A stretch of 64,000 nucleotides of DNA from Branchinecta lynchi (GCA_023053575.1 JAKZAP010000018.1:11663922-11727921), one strand, 5' to 3'. Numbered from the stretch's first letter, positions 22,815 to 34,130 are shown. Made by a program: numbers and translations. The notes: generated from the letters alone by a model not told the origin.

Positions 22815-24566
22815 CTTCTAGTAGGTCTACAGGAAGAAACTAGCAAGAAATATCAAAAATGAAAGAAAACCACATTCATGGTGTTCTTAAGAATAGAAGA
22901 AATGTATACAAGATGATATCTAAATCTCGTCAACATGCTATTACCAATTATCCCACCAAGATGTTTCGTGGAAGAAATTAGTGGGTGGAAGAAATTAGTG
23001 AACAGTAATGTCGCCGAACAACGGAACAGATGGGAGGTTAGCAAAGGGGTTAGAGACTCTGCAGGGAACAGTCTGAAAGAAGCGAATGTCTATGTAGTTG
23101 CGACATTACTTATGACAGATCGGTGGAAGAAAAAGCTTGCTGCTTTCGTTACCGAAGAAAGAGCAGAAACATCGAATTTAGCCATCTTACGTCCGTTACA
23201 CTGAAATATACCGACCAAGGTTCCGACGACATCGGATAAATGTCAAGAAGTTCGAAACGAGGATAAATGAAAAACATCCATACAAAGCAAAAACAGTACT
23301 TTTACTTTATATTTAAATGCTACAATCTACAAGTGTTGCGTCTCATAAAATTTGAGAACTGTATTTTTTTTTGGGGGGACAGTCGTGGTTTTTGTTTTCG
23401 CGGTATATGAATAGATGGCGTGTGTTCTAGCTTTCACAAACATAGTGTCGGTCCACATACAAGCAAACTGCTTACGTGAATTGAATTAATGAAACTTTTG
23501 ACTACGACAATCACAGGCGAATATACACGATAGTGTGTGCCTTCCGTCACGGAGAGAACAGTCTTTAAGCAGAGTGTAGCTGGTCAAACTACAAAACTGA
23601 ACGAAATATATGCGCCGAAAAAAAAAACTACCCTTGACAATTTTAACGGTTTTTCATTCTTCCTACGTTGTACAGCCTATTTCAGCCTAGGGGCTATTTT
23701 AAGCCAAGGCCGTGTACATCTTCAAAGATGGATATTAATCGAATGCTCGTTAAACAGATCGTCATTTTGACATTTAATTGCTATCATTTGCTTTAGTGGG
23801 AAGGGAAGTTATTAAAAGAACAACATGCGACAAAAAGCGAGAAATTCCACCTTCGGTCAGGAGTGTATTTTCTAGTCGGTCAGGTATTGCTCTCACCGCG
23901 ATTTTTAACTCGGTGGCTCTACCTCACGTATCTGTCAGCGAAGCCCTTGAAGGGTTTGCTTCCATCGCTATTTTATACACTTGATCTTCTACCCCTATCA
24001 TCCACCCATCATTATAATACCCGGCACTCTCAACCTGATGTTATGGCGAGGGGTGTAGTAGGCCGGACATAAGATGGTAAATGTCCTTATATACAGTCAT
24101 CCGAGTCAGGACAGCCTAGGGCGTCTGGTGGAAGAATATGAAGAAGCAGATGACTCATGCTCGCCCGATGAGTCATGAACATAGAGTTAGTAAAATAACA
24201 TAGAGTCACGACAGTATAAAGGATTAAACAAACCGAATGGAAAGGAAGTAACGCAGCCTGACGGCGACAGAAGTTAGCAGTACGGGGTGCAGATGGCACC
24301 ACCGCAACAATGTCCCTTCTTTTGGACGACAATCTTGGCAAAATGTGCATAACCGTTCTGCGGACAAATAAACTCCTCGGAAACCATGATCGAGCGCATG
24401 ATACGTTACGTAAAGTGAACAAATCTGGCAATCTTGATAATCAGTGTATTGCTAATAGCTAACCTCGGTAACGAGAATGGATGAAATATTAATGAAGTAG
24501 AATGAATTACTATCATAAGTAGGACCTTTACCTTTAACACTGTTGTCAGCACTCAGTACTATGCAT
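22815..24566. other. BTB intron 2: no gene; possible retroelement fragment at 23863-24072
   Basis: Mostly unassigned. The frame 23863-24072 contains LLPLSSTHHYNTRHSQP, resembling the YNTR segment near the C-terminus of many CR1/jockey-type elements, but the match is short. Other frames have no motif. Confidence 0.35.
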
Positions 24567-24826
24567 CGGAGGCGTTACTAGCAAAAATATCTGGGGGGGG
24601 GGGGGAGGTATTTACTGACTAACTGGTCACTTTTACCGACATTTTTTTTTACGGAAAAACGACTGTTTTGAAGAAAAATCGACTGATTTTAAGAAAAACC
24701 GACCGTTTTTAAGAAAAAATCGACTGTTTTGAAGAAAAATCGAGGCGCATCGCGCCGATTCAGCTATTTTTTTGACAGACTGGCCAACAATATTGGGGGC
24801 CCCTCCCCCCATACGTGACACCCCTG
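24567..24826. mobile_element. H-family hAT-type MITE, copy H1
   Basis: Termini CGGAGGCGTTACTAGC and GTGACACCCCTG match the family ends CAGRGGCGTYAC. The interior repeats GACTGTTTTGAAGAAAAATC in diverged form five times and includes GGCCAACAATATTGGGGG. Flanks CTATGCAT and CTTGCATG look like a damaged 8-bp duplication. Confidence 0.7.
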
Positions 24827-25381
24827 CTTGCATGAACATTTGCTTGGAGAACATTTTCGCTTCGATGGCGTTGTTCAACGAGACAAGCCATACAAATGAT
24901 ATGAATGAGATTAGAGAAAGAAACAAAACCGGGATTTTCTTGACCAGCTAATTACCCATCTGATACGTCAAGCAAGGGAGAGGCTACATACAATTTCGGA
25001 TATTTCGATCGTAGGCTATTTCTGACCACCGTCTTCTGCAAAGAACAAAACTAAACCATATATTCCAAAACAATACCAACAGGAGAGTGATGAGGACTCG
25101 ACAAACCATTAAATGTCATGCAGTAAAACCAAAAGAATGATGATGGTTTGACAACATGAGGATAGAATTAAATAAAGAATATTAAAATGTGTAAAATGCG
25201 AGTGTTAAATAAGACTATGTGTATGTGTACAATTATGCGATTTTCTACAATTATTTATATATTTCGTGATTCTTTTTAAATTATGTGCCTGAGAAGGCGC
25301 TGCGTCTGATTGTGTGAAAGATCTTGTTGACAGTCAATGTTAAAGCATAAGCACAGAACAAGATAACGAAAGCAAACTTAC
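24827..25381. other. BTB intron 2, right part: nothing recognised
   Basis: AT-rich sequence directly downstream of the exon 2 donor, with no repeat family identified. Confidence 0.4.
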
Positions 25382-25640
25382 ACTTATTTCGTTCCGACTC
25401 TCCACTAAGTCTCTGCTCTCCCTGTTTTGAATTATCAGGAGTAGAACGATTACAATCCCCCACTTCTGCAAGCCCCCTTATCCTTAGGGTTTCGGCTAGT
25501 CGCAGAAACTGGGGTAGCCGTTCTTGGTCTACACTCACTTCACCACGGTACATAAAATCCAATAGAGCTCTCATGTCCGAGAAATGAACATCTTTCAGAA
25601 TAATTATGGGGTGTTTTTGGCTGTGGGTGGCGAAAATCAT
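25382..25640 (-). CDS. BTB gene, exon 2: C-terminal half of the BTB/POZ domain
   Basis: Minus-strand exon between acceptor TTTTCCAG (just above 25640) and a perfect GTAAGT donor at 25381. It joins exon 1 in phase 0 and leaves one base for exon 3. The 86 codons give the second half of the BTB fold: HPIIILKDVHFSDMRALLDF, then YRGEVSVDQERL and FLRLAETLRIRGLAEV. The segment GEVSVDQERL with FLRxAExLRIxGL is closest, from memory, to tramtrack among arthropod BTB proteins, where BTB domains dimerise and recruit co-repressors. After the domain comes a short polar linker (DNSKQGEQRLSGESERNK). A call of tramtrack/lola group is safe; the exact orthologue is not. Confidence 0.93.
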
Positions 25641-25751
25641 CTGGAAAATAAAAATACAAATTTAAAGGACCCATCCTACTTATTCTGCCTTTTAAATTGG
25701 CCCAAGCTTCGCTTCAAGGTCCGCTGACAAAAATAAGGAGATAGAAGCCTC

Positions 25752-25784
<33 letters not shown>

Positions 25785-26199
25785 TATTTTTTTTACGAAT
25801 GCTTGTTAGGCAAGAGGTTATCTTGTATTTTGAACTCCTATTCTTCTGCTTCGTTTTCCCGCTTTTTAACTATTGCACCAACGAGGTGCGGAGAGAAACG
25901 CCATGACGTAATTTATGTGGTGCACACAGTTAATATGACACAAGGGGAAAGGATCCTTTAAGTCAGCAAAGATATGATGCCATTTCCTGAGCTCTTAATC
26001 TGGAGACTGGTTTTGAACTACTTCTAATTCTTGTTAGTAGGAAATCAATTCAATTAACAGTGTTCTTGCTGCTTAAAAGTATCCTAAATTCTTAATTTGC
26101 AAAATGCATTCCATTCTTTCTGTATTGTACATTAGACAACAATTAGCAATTAAGAGTTCAAGATCCCTATTCCCAGACCAAATGGACAAAAAGAGAACC
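25641..26199. other. BTB intron 1 segment with about 35-base poly-T run
   Basis: 25756-25792 is almost pure T, which would be a poly-A tract on the gene's own (minus) strand and may mark the tail of an unrecognised retroelement. No other feature is seen. Confidence 0.4.
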
Positions 26200-26207
26200 T
26201 TAAAGCA

Positions 26208-27918
26208 CAGGGGCGGATCCAGCCTTCCGTTCTAGGGGGGGCGATTCTTACCGAAAAGAGTGGGGATAGTGTCCTTTTTGTCGGCCACAAGGCTGATTTT
26301 TTCCGCGTTTTAAGTGTCCCTGTCGGTCTCTTATTTAACGAAAATGTGGTTTTCATATATTACAATAATGGTAAAAACTGTACTTGATCAACTGAAAACT
26401 GTTTACAAGAACAAGAGCTGCAAGCTCATATGGCACTTGCAAGGCTGGGTCAGAGGATGAAAGTAGGAATTCTTCAGTTCGTGGGTTTGTTGTGATTATT
26501 TGTAAGCAAAACCCTTGAATGGGTCCTTGGAAATCACGAGAACGTATCGTTTGGTAATACATTTGGCTGTGATGATGCGCACTTTAGGGGCGCTAGAAAT
26601 TCATCTGTAATCAAAACTCTTGAAGCAAAAATGATGATGAGCTCATCGGGAGAATGAAATGTATATTTTAATCAAAAGTATTATTTTTACTTTAAGAAAT
26701 TCAGTTGTAAGCAAATGAGGCAAAAATATTCTAATCATGTCAAGTCTCAAATGTTCAAGTTTCATGGTCCTAGCACATTTGAAAGTACTTTAACTGGTGA
26801 TCACCGGAATTCCGGACCCCCCTTCCTCCCCCCACAGTGCTCGAACCCGATCCAGTTCTGTCACTGGTGAATCTAGGGCTTGTGCTTGTTCTTCCCACCA
26901 AGTTTCATCCCAATCGCTCCACTCTTAGCGTGTCACAAGATTTACGGCTCCCCCCTGACCCCCCCCCCCACAATAATCGGATCCGGTTCGGACTTCAAAT
27001 GGGACATCCGAGACACGAGGTCTTTCCAAATATCAAGTTTCATTAAGATCTGATCACCCGTTCCAAAGTTATACGTACCTCTAGATTCCGGATTCCCCTT
27101 CCCTCCAACCCCCCCCCCCCCCCACGGTGGTGGATCGGGGAAGTGACTATTTCCAAGTTAGTTTGGTCGGGTCCCTGGTACGCTTGCCCAGTTTCACTGT
27201 CCCAGCCCACCTAAAAGTAACTTAACTCCGTATCACCGGAATTCCGCCCCCCCCCCCTCCAACTCCCACCACAGTGCACGAATCCTGTCCGCGTCTGCCA
27301 ATGATGTACCTAGGGCTTGTGCTTGTTCCTCTCACCAAGTTCCATCCCGATCCCTCGACTTTAAGCTTGTCATATGATTTCCGGTCCCCCCCCCCTGCGC
27401 CCCCCCCCCCCCACATTCATCGGATTCGGTCCGGACTTGAAATGGAACATCTGAGACATGACGTCTCTCCAGATATCAACTTTCATTAAGATCCGATAAC
27501 CCGTTCGAAAGTTATGCATGCCACTAAATTCCGGATTCCGGCTCCCCTCCCTCCCCCCACGATGGTCGGATCGGGCAAGTGACTATTTTCAACTTAGTTT
27601 GGTCGGGTCCCTAATATGCCTGCCAAGTTTCATCGTCCTAGCATATCTGGAAGTACCCGAACTCGCAAACACCGGACTAACCGACCGACCGTTAGACCGA
27701 CGGAAAAGTGATCGATATATGGCACTTGGCCGGAAGGCAGGTGCCATAAAAATTCAAGCTCCTGGCTCCACTTGTAAAAAGATTTTAGAGTCTAGTTACA
27801 GTAGTTAGAACATGCGTTAATGCAGACTTCCGTAAGTGCAGTAAAACAAAACAAAAAATTACAGCCAGTCTAGGGGGGGGCGATCGCCCCCCTCGCCCCC
27901 CCTCGGGATCCGCCCCTG
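26208..27918. mobile_element. G element: 1.7-kb hAT-type non-autonomous transposon
   Basis: Inverted termini CAGGGGCGGATCC and GGATCCGCCCCTG bound the element, flanked on both sides by an exact 8-bp duplication TTAAAGCA (26200-26207 and 27919-27926). Eight-base duplications with CAGGGG ends are typical of hAT transposons. It carries an R-family array (26410-27747) and no transposase. The target was the very end of a T-family MITE, so G is younger than T2. Confidence 0.88.
26410..27747 (+). mobile_element. R-family tandem-array element, copy R3 (inside G)
   Basis: Starts ACAAGAGCTGCAAGCTCATA and ends in the family hairpin GGCACTTGGCCGGAAGGCAG / GTGCCATA. It includes at least four C-rich runs (8-14 C), each in the same place in successive units next to CCGGAATTCCG or CTCCAAC-like boxes, and repeated CCAAGTTTCATCCCAATCGC-type phrases. 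Confidence 0.75.
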
Positions 27919-28598
27919 TTAAAGCACAATGGACACTTCTAATGCTTTACTTTGTATTAAATGCTTCACAAATAATCATTTCCGACTTCCTTTAGAAGGC
28001 GCTCCGAAAATCGGCCGTTTTCTTGTTATCCCTTGTCTTTACCTCTCTGGCATTTCGGCGATCCAAATCTTAGGAGCTGGGATATCGTGGCAGGAAATCC
28101 AAAAACTCCCAGCAATACTTGATAGAAAAGGATATAATTGAGATGTCACCAAAGTCAAGCCGCAGATACGGTTTAAGTGATTGTTCTAGTGTTTCGTCAG
28201 AAGTTCCATGTCTTAAAGTGCCTATTAAAAGTTTTTCTTTGTGGAATAGTGTTGTGAAGCTTGATTAGCTTGCTTTGTAAAATGTACCAAAATCTGCAAT
28301 AAGCTTATAAAAAACAACATAGCTATACAAAAATCATTCAAAAACAAATAACCTACTCAAATCTGAACTATACAAGCTAATTTATGCATAAAATAAAGAT
28401 CTACTAGGTATTTCAAGAAACATCACTTTTATCTTTGTCCAAGCTAGTAAACTGAGCATGTACTGGCCCAAAAAATTAGGCTTTGAAATATCACAGAGAA
28501 GAAACTGTTGAAAAAGCTGCTGATCTAGGGGGTATGCATTGTTCCTAGGTTGTTACAGAGCGGGATTGCGGTAGTTTGATATGCCCATTAAACTTTAA
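27919..28598. mobile_element. T-family TTAA-ended MITE, copy T2, at the BTB intron 1 donor
   Basis: Starts TTAAAGCACAATGGACACTT and ends CATTAAACTTTAA, with the imperfect inverted termini of T1 and T3. Its first eight bases have been duplicated by the G element next door. Its last base lies only eight bases from the last base of BTB exon 1, so the intron begins GTAAGATC and then runs into the transposon. Confidence 0.85.
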
Positions 28599-28606
28599 GA
28601 TCTTAC

Positions 28607-28786
28607 CTGAAAGTATGGGCTGCATGCTGATAAAACTAATTTGTGGGCTTTCAAGAACAAGCCGTCAATAGCTAACGTTACATCTGTAAAAACTTCAGTC
28701 TGCAACAGCTGCTCAAACACAGCAAGCAGCGCTGATGGATGGTTGTTCCACCGCAAGCAGAACTGCTGGGGGGTAGGTGAGCTCAT
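28607..28786 (-). CDS. BTB/POZ transcription factor, exon 1 (start codon, N-terminal half of BTB)
   Basis: First coding exon of a minus-strand gene whose three visible exons (28786-28607, 25640-25382, 15626-15277) splice in consistent phase to 263 codons without a stop. Sixty codons start at the ATG at 28786 and end at donor GTAAGA. The sequence QQFCLRWNNHPSALLAVFEQ, then FTDVTLAIDG, KAHKLVLSACSPYF is the signature N-terminal half of the arthropod-type BTB/POZ domain found in tramtrack, lola, bric-a-brac and fruitless. These are nuclear regulators of development that dimerise through BTB. A splice acceptor (TTTTTTTCAG) ends at 28811, so 28810-28787 is the last bit of the 5' untranslated region and an upstream non-coding exon is expected to the right. 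The 5' region is otherwise not identified. Confidence 0.95.
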
Positions 28787-28810
28787 GATCGAGGTTACCG
28801 CTTTGAACTC
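28787..28810 (-). other. BTB gene 5' untranslated part of exon 1
   Basis: Twenty-four bases between the acceptor CTTTTTTTCAG and the ATG. They contain no stop in the reading frame, so an in-frame upstream start is possible in principle, but the conserved family start at MSSPTPQQFCLRW fits the ATG chosen. Confidence 0.6.
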
Positions 28811-28849
28811 CTGAAAAAAAGTTTAAAGGGCCAAATTAGTTTCTTCACC

Positions 28850-29195
28850 CATTCTTCCTTACTTCTGCCCTATGTGTGGTTCACTAGGGGAGGATATTTT
28901 GCATCTGGTGGGTAGATGCGTTGAGTTAAATGATCTGCGTAAAGAGATTTTTGGACATAGTAGGATGGAGGAGGAGGATTTGGTTAAGGTCATGGGGATG
29001 AAAAATTTTGGGGGCCTTTGTCGGCTTGGGAGGTACCTCAAGCATTGTATGGAGCATCGGGATCGTTTTTTGGAGTAAGGGTTCCCTCCTTTGGTGTAAA
29101 CATCGTGTTTGTGAGTGCTATTTTTGTGTTTATGTTATTTTCCTGCCATGGCCCCACGGGCTTTTTGGAGAAAAAAAAATCATAAGAAAGAACTC
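28850..29195 (+). mobile_element. Z-family non-LTR retrotransposon 3' end
   Basis: Translation gives FCPMCGSLGEDILHLVGRCV followed by ELNDLRKEIFGHS, matching the minus-strand copy at 14744 (CPMCG...FHFMCECVELKDLR). The 3' untranslated part holds CCATGGCCCCACGGGCTTTT and a short A-run. Only about 350 bp remain. Confidence 0.75.
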
Positions 29196-29230
29196 AGTTT
29201 CAGCAAATTTTCAGAAGTGTGATCAATAGC

Positions 29231-29491
29231 CAGGGGCATTACGACTGGGGGGGGGGACGCCCCCCCCCCCCCCAATGCTGTCGGCCAGTCGGTAACAAAT
29301 AACAGAGTCGGCACTTCGCGCGATTTTTCGTCAAAACAGTCGATTTTTTATCAAAACTGTCGTTTTCTCTTGAAAACAGTAATTTTCCTCCAAAAAGTCG
29401 TTTTTTTCTGCAAAAACAGTTGGTAAAATTTACCAGCCAATTGGTAAATGCCTTGTCCCCCCAAAAAACATTTTGGCTAGTAACGCCTCTG
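29231..29491. mobile_element. H-family hAT-type MITE, copy H2
   Basis: Ends CAGGGGCATTACGACTGGGG and TAGTAACGCCTCTG. Flanking 8-mers TCAATAGC and TCAACAGC differ at one base, a near-perfect target duplication. The interior repeats AAAACAGTCGATTTTT-like phrases. Confidence 0.8.
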
Positions 29492-31630
29492 TCAACAGCT
29501 GCCTTTGTAAACAGTCTGGTAAAATTCCCCAACTGCCCAGCTACAATTCAAAGGTCAGGTGTCCTTGTAAGGACCTTGTAAGGTCCTTGTAAGGTTCAGC
29601 CATAAAACACCTTTGTACAGTACGGACTGTGCTCATCTCCCTTTGAAAGTAAAAGGTACTCCACCAAATATCAGCCTGTTTGGTGACCGCAGTACAGGAA
29701 TAGGTAGGTTTTCTATCTCCTTAATAAACCAAAACTGCCCCTAGGTTACGAATTCGGTACTCCATCCGCAGTCGGATTTTGAAGGGTGACTTTTTAGGTG
29801 GGTCTCCTGAGAAGGGACACAGGAATGTTCCAGATGGGCATAGAGAGCGCTGCTATACCAAAGGTGGAAGTACAGATAGCTAGCACAGTATTGCTTGAAG
29901 TATTTGCTGTTACAAAGATTGCACCTTACAATGGTATCTGGTGAAGTTTCAACAAAATGAGGGACTATTAAAAACTGACAAGACTAAAAGTAAAGGCTGG
30001 CGGGTGAGGATAAATGACACAGAATCTGATGGTTTAGGAATAATATTTGGGCTTTCCAGGGGGTTAGGAAATGTGCTGAAAAGGAAATTTAAGATGGGCG
30101 TATTAGCGACTTTCACAAGGCGAATTCCTCCTCATACATGAGACACTTTTTTTGTTTATCATACGAATGTTCAGCTTTATACTATTTCATTAGTTTACAG
30201 CCTACCGTACTTTACTTTAAACATTTTCTATTAAAACACTGTATGGTTCATGTTTAACTTTGGAGATTATTCACGGATCCCACTTAACTTGGAGCAAACC
30301 TCGTGTTCGCACCCATAGTCGTGGAACCCTATGATCAATACTGAAAGTGTTGGTTTACTCAGATTTGTTGAGTACAGTAAAAGTATGCTTATAAGAACAC
30401 CTGCTTCGCACTGTCTCAACACACTGGCTTTGTTTCTTACTTATAAAACAGTCAAATGGAAAGGAAAAAAGCATGTCCTACTTGATATCAGCTAGCAAAC
30501 TGTTTCAGCTTTCTTTCATCACAAACGGTTAATTTTTGTAGATACAATCCTTCTCCCATTAGGTTATACTATTTAGTCTGAATGCCATATTATTGGTGAC
30601 TTTACTCACTAGATTACTCATGGCGGAAAGGCCAAAAACGTATCTGCTGTCTTTTTTTTTTGTCTTCATACCAGCAAATTCAGCCGATGCATTTTCTTCA
30701 TTTTTAGTCTCTTTGGCAATGCTTGCATGCATAACATTTTCAAAATCGGAACAGGCAACATCCGAACAGGGTTGCCACATGTCGCACGATAGTGTGAATT
30801 GTCACTCTATTTTGTTTTTGTCACTCTTGTCCTATGTAGGACATACAAATCACTTTATTTCATAACACGTCCAAATGTGTCATTTTTGCAGCAGGGATTC
30901 CGACTAGAAGTGACTATTTAAAAAAAAAATTTGTGAAAACAAATTAGGATGTGTCATTTTTTCAGAGGTGATTCCGACCAAAAAAGACCATGTCACGTTT
31001 TTTTTCAAGAATATAAAATTTCACTCCCATTTCACTCTCTGTTTTGGGCCAAAAGTCACTCTTTAAATGTTTTTGGTGTGACAACCTTGCATTCCAAGTG
31101 TTGTCTGTTGAAACCGCGCAGCCTTGTGTTGTCTGTCCTGAAACTTCTGACAGTGTAAATGCGGTGACAAATGCCATTTTGCTTGTATTTTACTTGTTGT
31201 ACTCTTACTTTTTCATCTTTAAAATCCGTTAACAGTTTTTTACTGATCATCATTCACCGGATTTCGGGGTAGAAGGACGAAAGTAGCAGGGCAATAAGTC
31301 GTAAGGATAGCGTAATTTGGTCAGCTACCAACTTTCCCCTTTTTGCAAAAAAGGCAAGGGAAAAGGAAAAGCCTTCTGAACAAAAACAGGAAACTGTCAA
31401 ACAAATAGGGCTTAATTAAGACAATTTGATGAATTACAAAACAAGTAAAGCCATCAAAGCCGTGAGTGAAAAAGCAAACAAAAATGCAACTACTGCCTAG
31501 AAAACAGATGAAAAATTGGACAGAGAACAGAAGAAAATAAGCAATTAAACAGACTACAAGCCAAGGATATATTTTCTGAAATTAACTAGCTTGCCCGTCT
31601 CAGCCCGTCTTAGACGAGAAAAGTGTCCCA
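29492..31630. other. no gene recognised
   Basis: Only a small local repeat (CCTTGTAAGG three times near 29565-29598) stands out. Open frames near 30.6 kb and 31.0 kb overlap on both strands without a motif. This interval contains the region where the BTB gene's 5' exon or promoter might lie, but I see no decisive signal. Confidence 0.4.
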
Positions 31631-31980
31631 ATCTAGCACACTAGCTGTTTTTCAGTCACAGTGCTTAAATGTCTAGCACCATGCCTGAGCAGTGCCTGAG
31701 TGCTAGACGTTTGATCACTGTAGGCTACTTTGAAATTCATGCATGGTGCGTGGATTTCAGCATAGGCTACAGTGCACACATGAAAAAGCACAATTTTTAT
31801 CTTTATATACTAAATACCAATAGAAATTTTTGCTTTTAGAACGTGTGCACCTGTGCACAGGTGCACTCTATGCTGAAATCCATGCACCGTGCATAAATTT
31901 CAAGGTACAGTGCTCTAACACTCAGGCATGGTGCTAGGCGTTTGAGCACCGTGAACGAAAAACGGCTAACGTACTAGACT
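31631..31980. mobile_element. P1: 350-bp imperfect palindrome
   Basis: The left arm (TCTAGCACACTAGCTGTTTT onward) and the right arm (ending AAAACGGCTAACGTACTAGA) pair through CTAGCACCATGCCTGAG / CTCAGGCATGGTGCTAG and GGATTTCAGCATAG / CTATGCTGAAATCC. The arms are about 145 bp, around an AT-rich centre of roughly 60 bp. It is a fold-back element of unknown family. Confidence 0.75.
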
Positions 31981-32573
31981 GAAGTGGTCCTGACTGTATC
32001 CACGTATGAACTCAACAAGAGTTGGCAAGTGAAGATAAATAATCCTAGGTTACCTGTCTGGGCAACAATAAGAACCAAAGTTGCACTACTACGCCAATTC
32101 AGCCAATCCATGAGTTTCCACAAATTTCCTAGAGTTCACAGACACAGGGGAAAGACATATCACAGTTAGTTTCATGCCAGAAAACATTCACAAATTCTCA
32201 CCCTCTAAACCCCAGCCATCTTGAAAATTTCTGACGGGGTGCGTCTGCGACGCGTAGCGGCCAAATAACGACGCAAGCAACTAGTGGTAAGAAATGGCAG
32301 ATGGCGTTATTAATGGTCAATGAGAAACATTCAGAATAACATCCAATACTTTTAATCGGGAAACTAGTCCAAATTAGAGCACTTTAACTTTTTTACTTTC
32401 TCCGGAAGATATGTAATCCCTGTCAGTTAGCTTTCGGTTTATCGATTGATCCCACTGTCCTTCGTAGTAGATGAAAATGTATCAAGCTTGGCAAATAGTT
32501 TTGAACAGGAGTCTTGTCTTGAAGCCTTGTCAAAAAAAATACAGATTGCCAAAAGATCCGTATCAACAAGACC
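31981..32573. other. no gene recognised
   Basis: Unassigned sequence. A GC-rich phrase GGGGTGCGTCTGCGACGCGT near 32236 is the only oddity. Confidence 0.35.
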
Positions 32574-33140
32574 AAAGGTTTCGATGGGATTCCAAAATTC
32601 AGTATTTGATCCAAACAATTAGGTCTTATACAAAACCGGTCTTCACCAGAATCTTCGAACATTTTTACTTAGAAACCGATTAAGGCCAATGGCTAATCAT
32701 CTGAGAAAACCAAGTCCAGATATGGATTAAGCATGTGTGTTTACCCCTATAAGCTATGCGTCATATCTACTTTCACAAAATTGATCAAACCTTTACTATT
32801 TACTATAAATAGTATTACTATTTTCGTTCCAACCGCATGAAAAGCTACTACGCTTATCGTGCTCGGGAACGTAGTAAGCGTGGTACAAACCCGGTCTTCA
32901 CCAGACTCCTTGAACATTTTTACTTAGAAACAGATTAAGGCCAATGGCTAATCATCTGAGAAAACCAAGTCCAGATATGGATTCAGCATGTGTGTTTACC
33001 CCTATAAGCTATGCGTCATATCTACTTTGACAAAATTGATCAAACCTTTACTATTTACTATAAATAGTATTACTATTTTCGTTCCAACCGCATGAAAAGC
33101 TACTACGCTTATCGTGCTCGGGAACGTAGTAAGCGTGGTA
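32574..33140 (+). repeat. truncated S element (S6) inside a 250-bp tandem duplication
   Basis: The S start ACAAGACCAAAGGTTTCGAT is at 32576, but the element stops after one unit. Blocks at about 32637-32886 and 32887-33138 are nearly identical. Both run from CGGTCTTCACCAGA through the S piece to GCTCGGGAACGTAGTAAGCG. The duplication therefore joined S sequence to a non-S flank before copying both. Confidence 0.75.
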
Positions 33141-33600
33141 ACTACGAATCTCTGTAACGTGATTGGCAAGACTGAGATAGCCCGCGACATGATGAGCGTG
33201 TTCCACCCTTCTAACAATAGTTACTAATAGTTACTATTTCCGTTCCATCCTCACGAAAAGTTACTACACTGACCGTTCCAACCTTCTCGGAATAGTAACT
33301 AATAGTTACTACTTGCTTACCATGCTCGGGAGCGTGGTAACTACGCATCTCTGCAACGTGATTGGTCGGATTCGCCCGTGGCATGATATTCTGCTGAAAA
33401 ATAGAAACATCGTTCCAGCCTTGACGGCAGAAAGCCAGAATCCGTGACGTCATGCGTAGTAACTACGGTAAGTAGGATGGAACACGCTCGATATTTCGCC
33501 GAAAATAGAAAACTGCGCTCCAGCCTTAACGCCAAGAAGCCAACATTCGTGACGTCATGCGTAGTAAGTACGGTAAGTAGGGATTTTTCCTAAATAAGGA
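33141..33600. repeat. irregular repeat rich in GTAGTAACTACG and CGTTCCA phrases
   Basis: The phrase GTGACGTCATGCGTAGTAA occurs near 33445 and 33552. TAGTTACTA and GTAACTACG occur repeatedly in both orientations, and CGTTCCAnCCT recurs about every 80-130 bp. It is contiguous with the duplicated block to its left and lies beyond the misato 3' end. Confidence 0.5.
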
Positions 33601-33924
33601 TTCATCCTGTAGAATTCTCTCCGTAGTTGACTCCGGTTTGTAGGCGTATGATGCAAATTGATATAAAATTGGGGATCCTTCTAGTACACAATAATGCGGG
33701 CGTAGCCTGAGATTTTATGTGGATTTTCTTTTTCAAGGCATCTTACTTTAGTGAAACAAACACTAAGCGGTGTTTCCGCGGATTTAAACGTGTGGGTCAA
33801 CTTCTCTTTCCGTGACCAATAAATGTACTGGATACACATACACCGCGGGAAATCGCCTATCACGAGCCTAAGAATTGCTAACGAAATTCCGTGTTTTTGA
33901 AGCATTTTTCTTTTAATTTCGAGA

Positions 33925-34130
33925 TCATTCTTCTGAATCTTCAAACGCATATCGACACGAATTCAAGCGTTCAATACAATCAGTCCAGTCTTCTTCCTCT
34001 AAACCCATTTCCAAAAATCGACTAAAACGTTTTATTTTGATTTTTGTTACGTCTTGCAGAAGGGCATCCATGGTTGCTTTGCAGGCGTCTCCACTTTGCA
34101 GGCACGTCATCAGGGGAAGGGAAGAGACAC
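33925..34130 (-). CDS. MSTO1: misato, exon 6 (terminal coding exon)
   Basis: Minus-strand exon after acceptor TTACTTTTTAG. Its first two bases complete the codon begun by the last base of exon 5 (glycine). The 68 codons give VSSLPLMTCLQSGDACK, then DALLQDVTKIKIKRFSRFLE and a final acidic segment (EEEDWTDCIERL...EDSEE), followed by TGA. The pattern of a short variable strand, then a helix ending in a conserved R-F/W-x-x-F, matches the C-terminus of misato proteins. An ATTAAA-like hexamer falls eight bases after the stop, and I cannot tell whether it is used. Confidence 0.93.

Noticed and set aside
26837..27808. Proline- and serine-rich open frames near 27 kb
   Set aside because: They come from R-array units containing C-runs; the frames end at each run and no protein domain is present.
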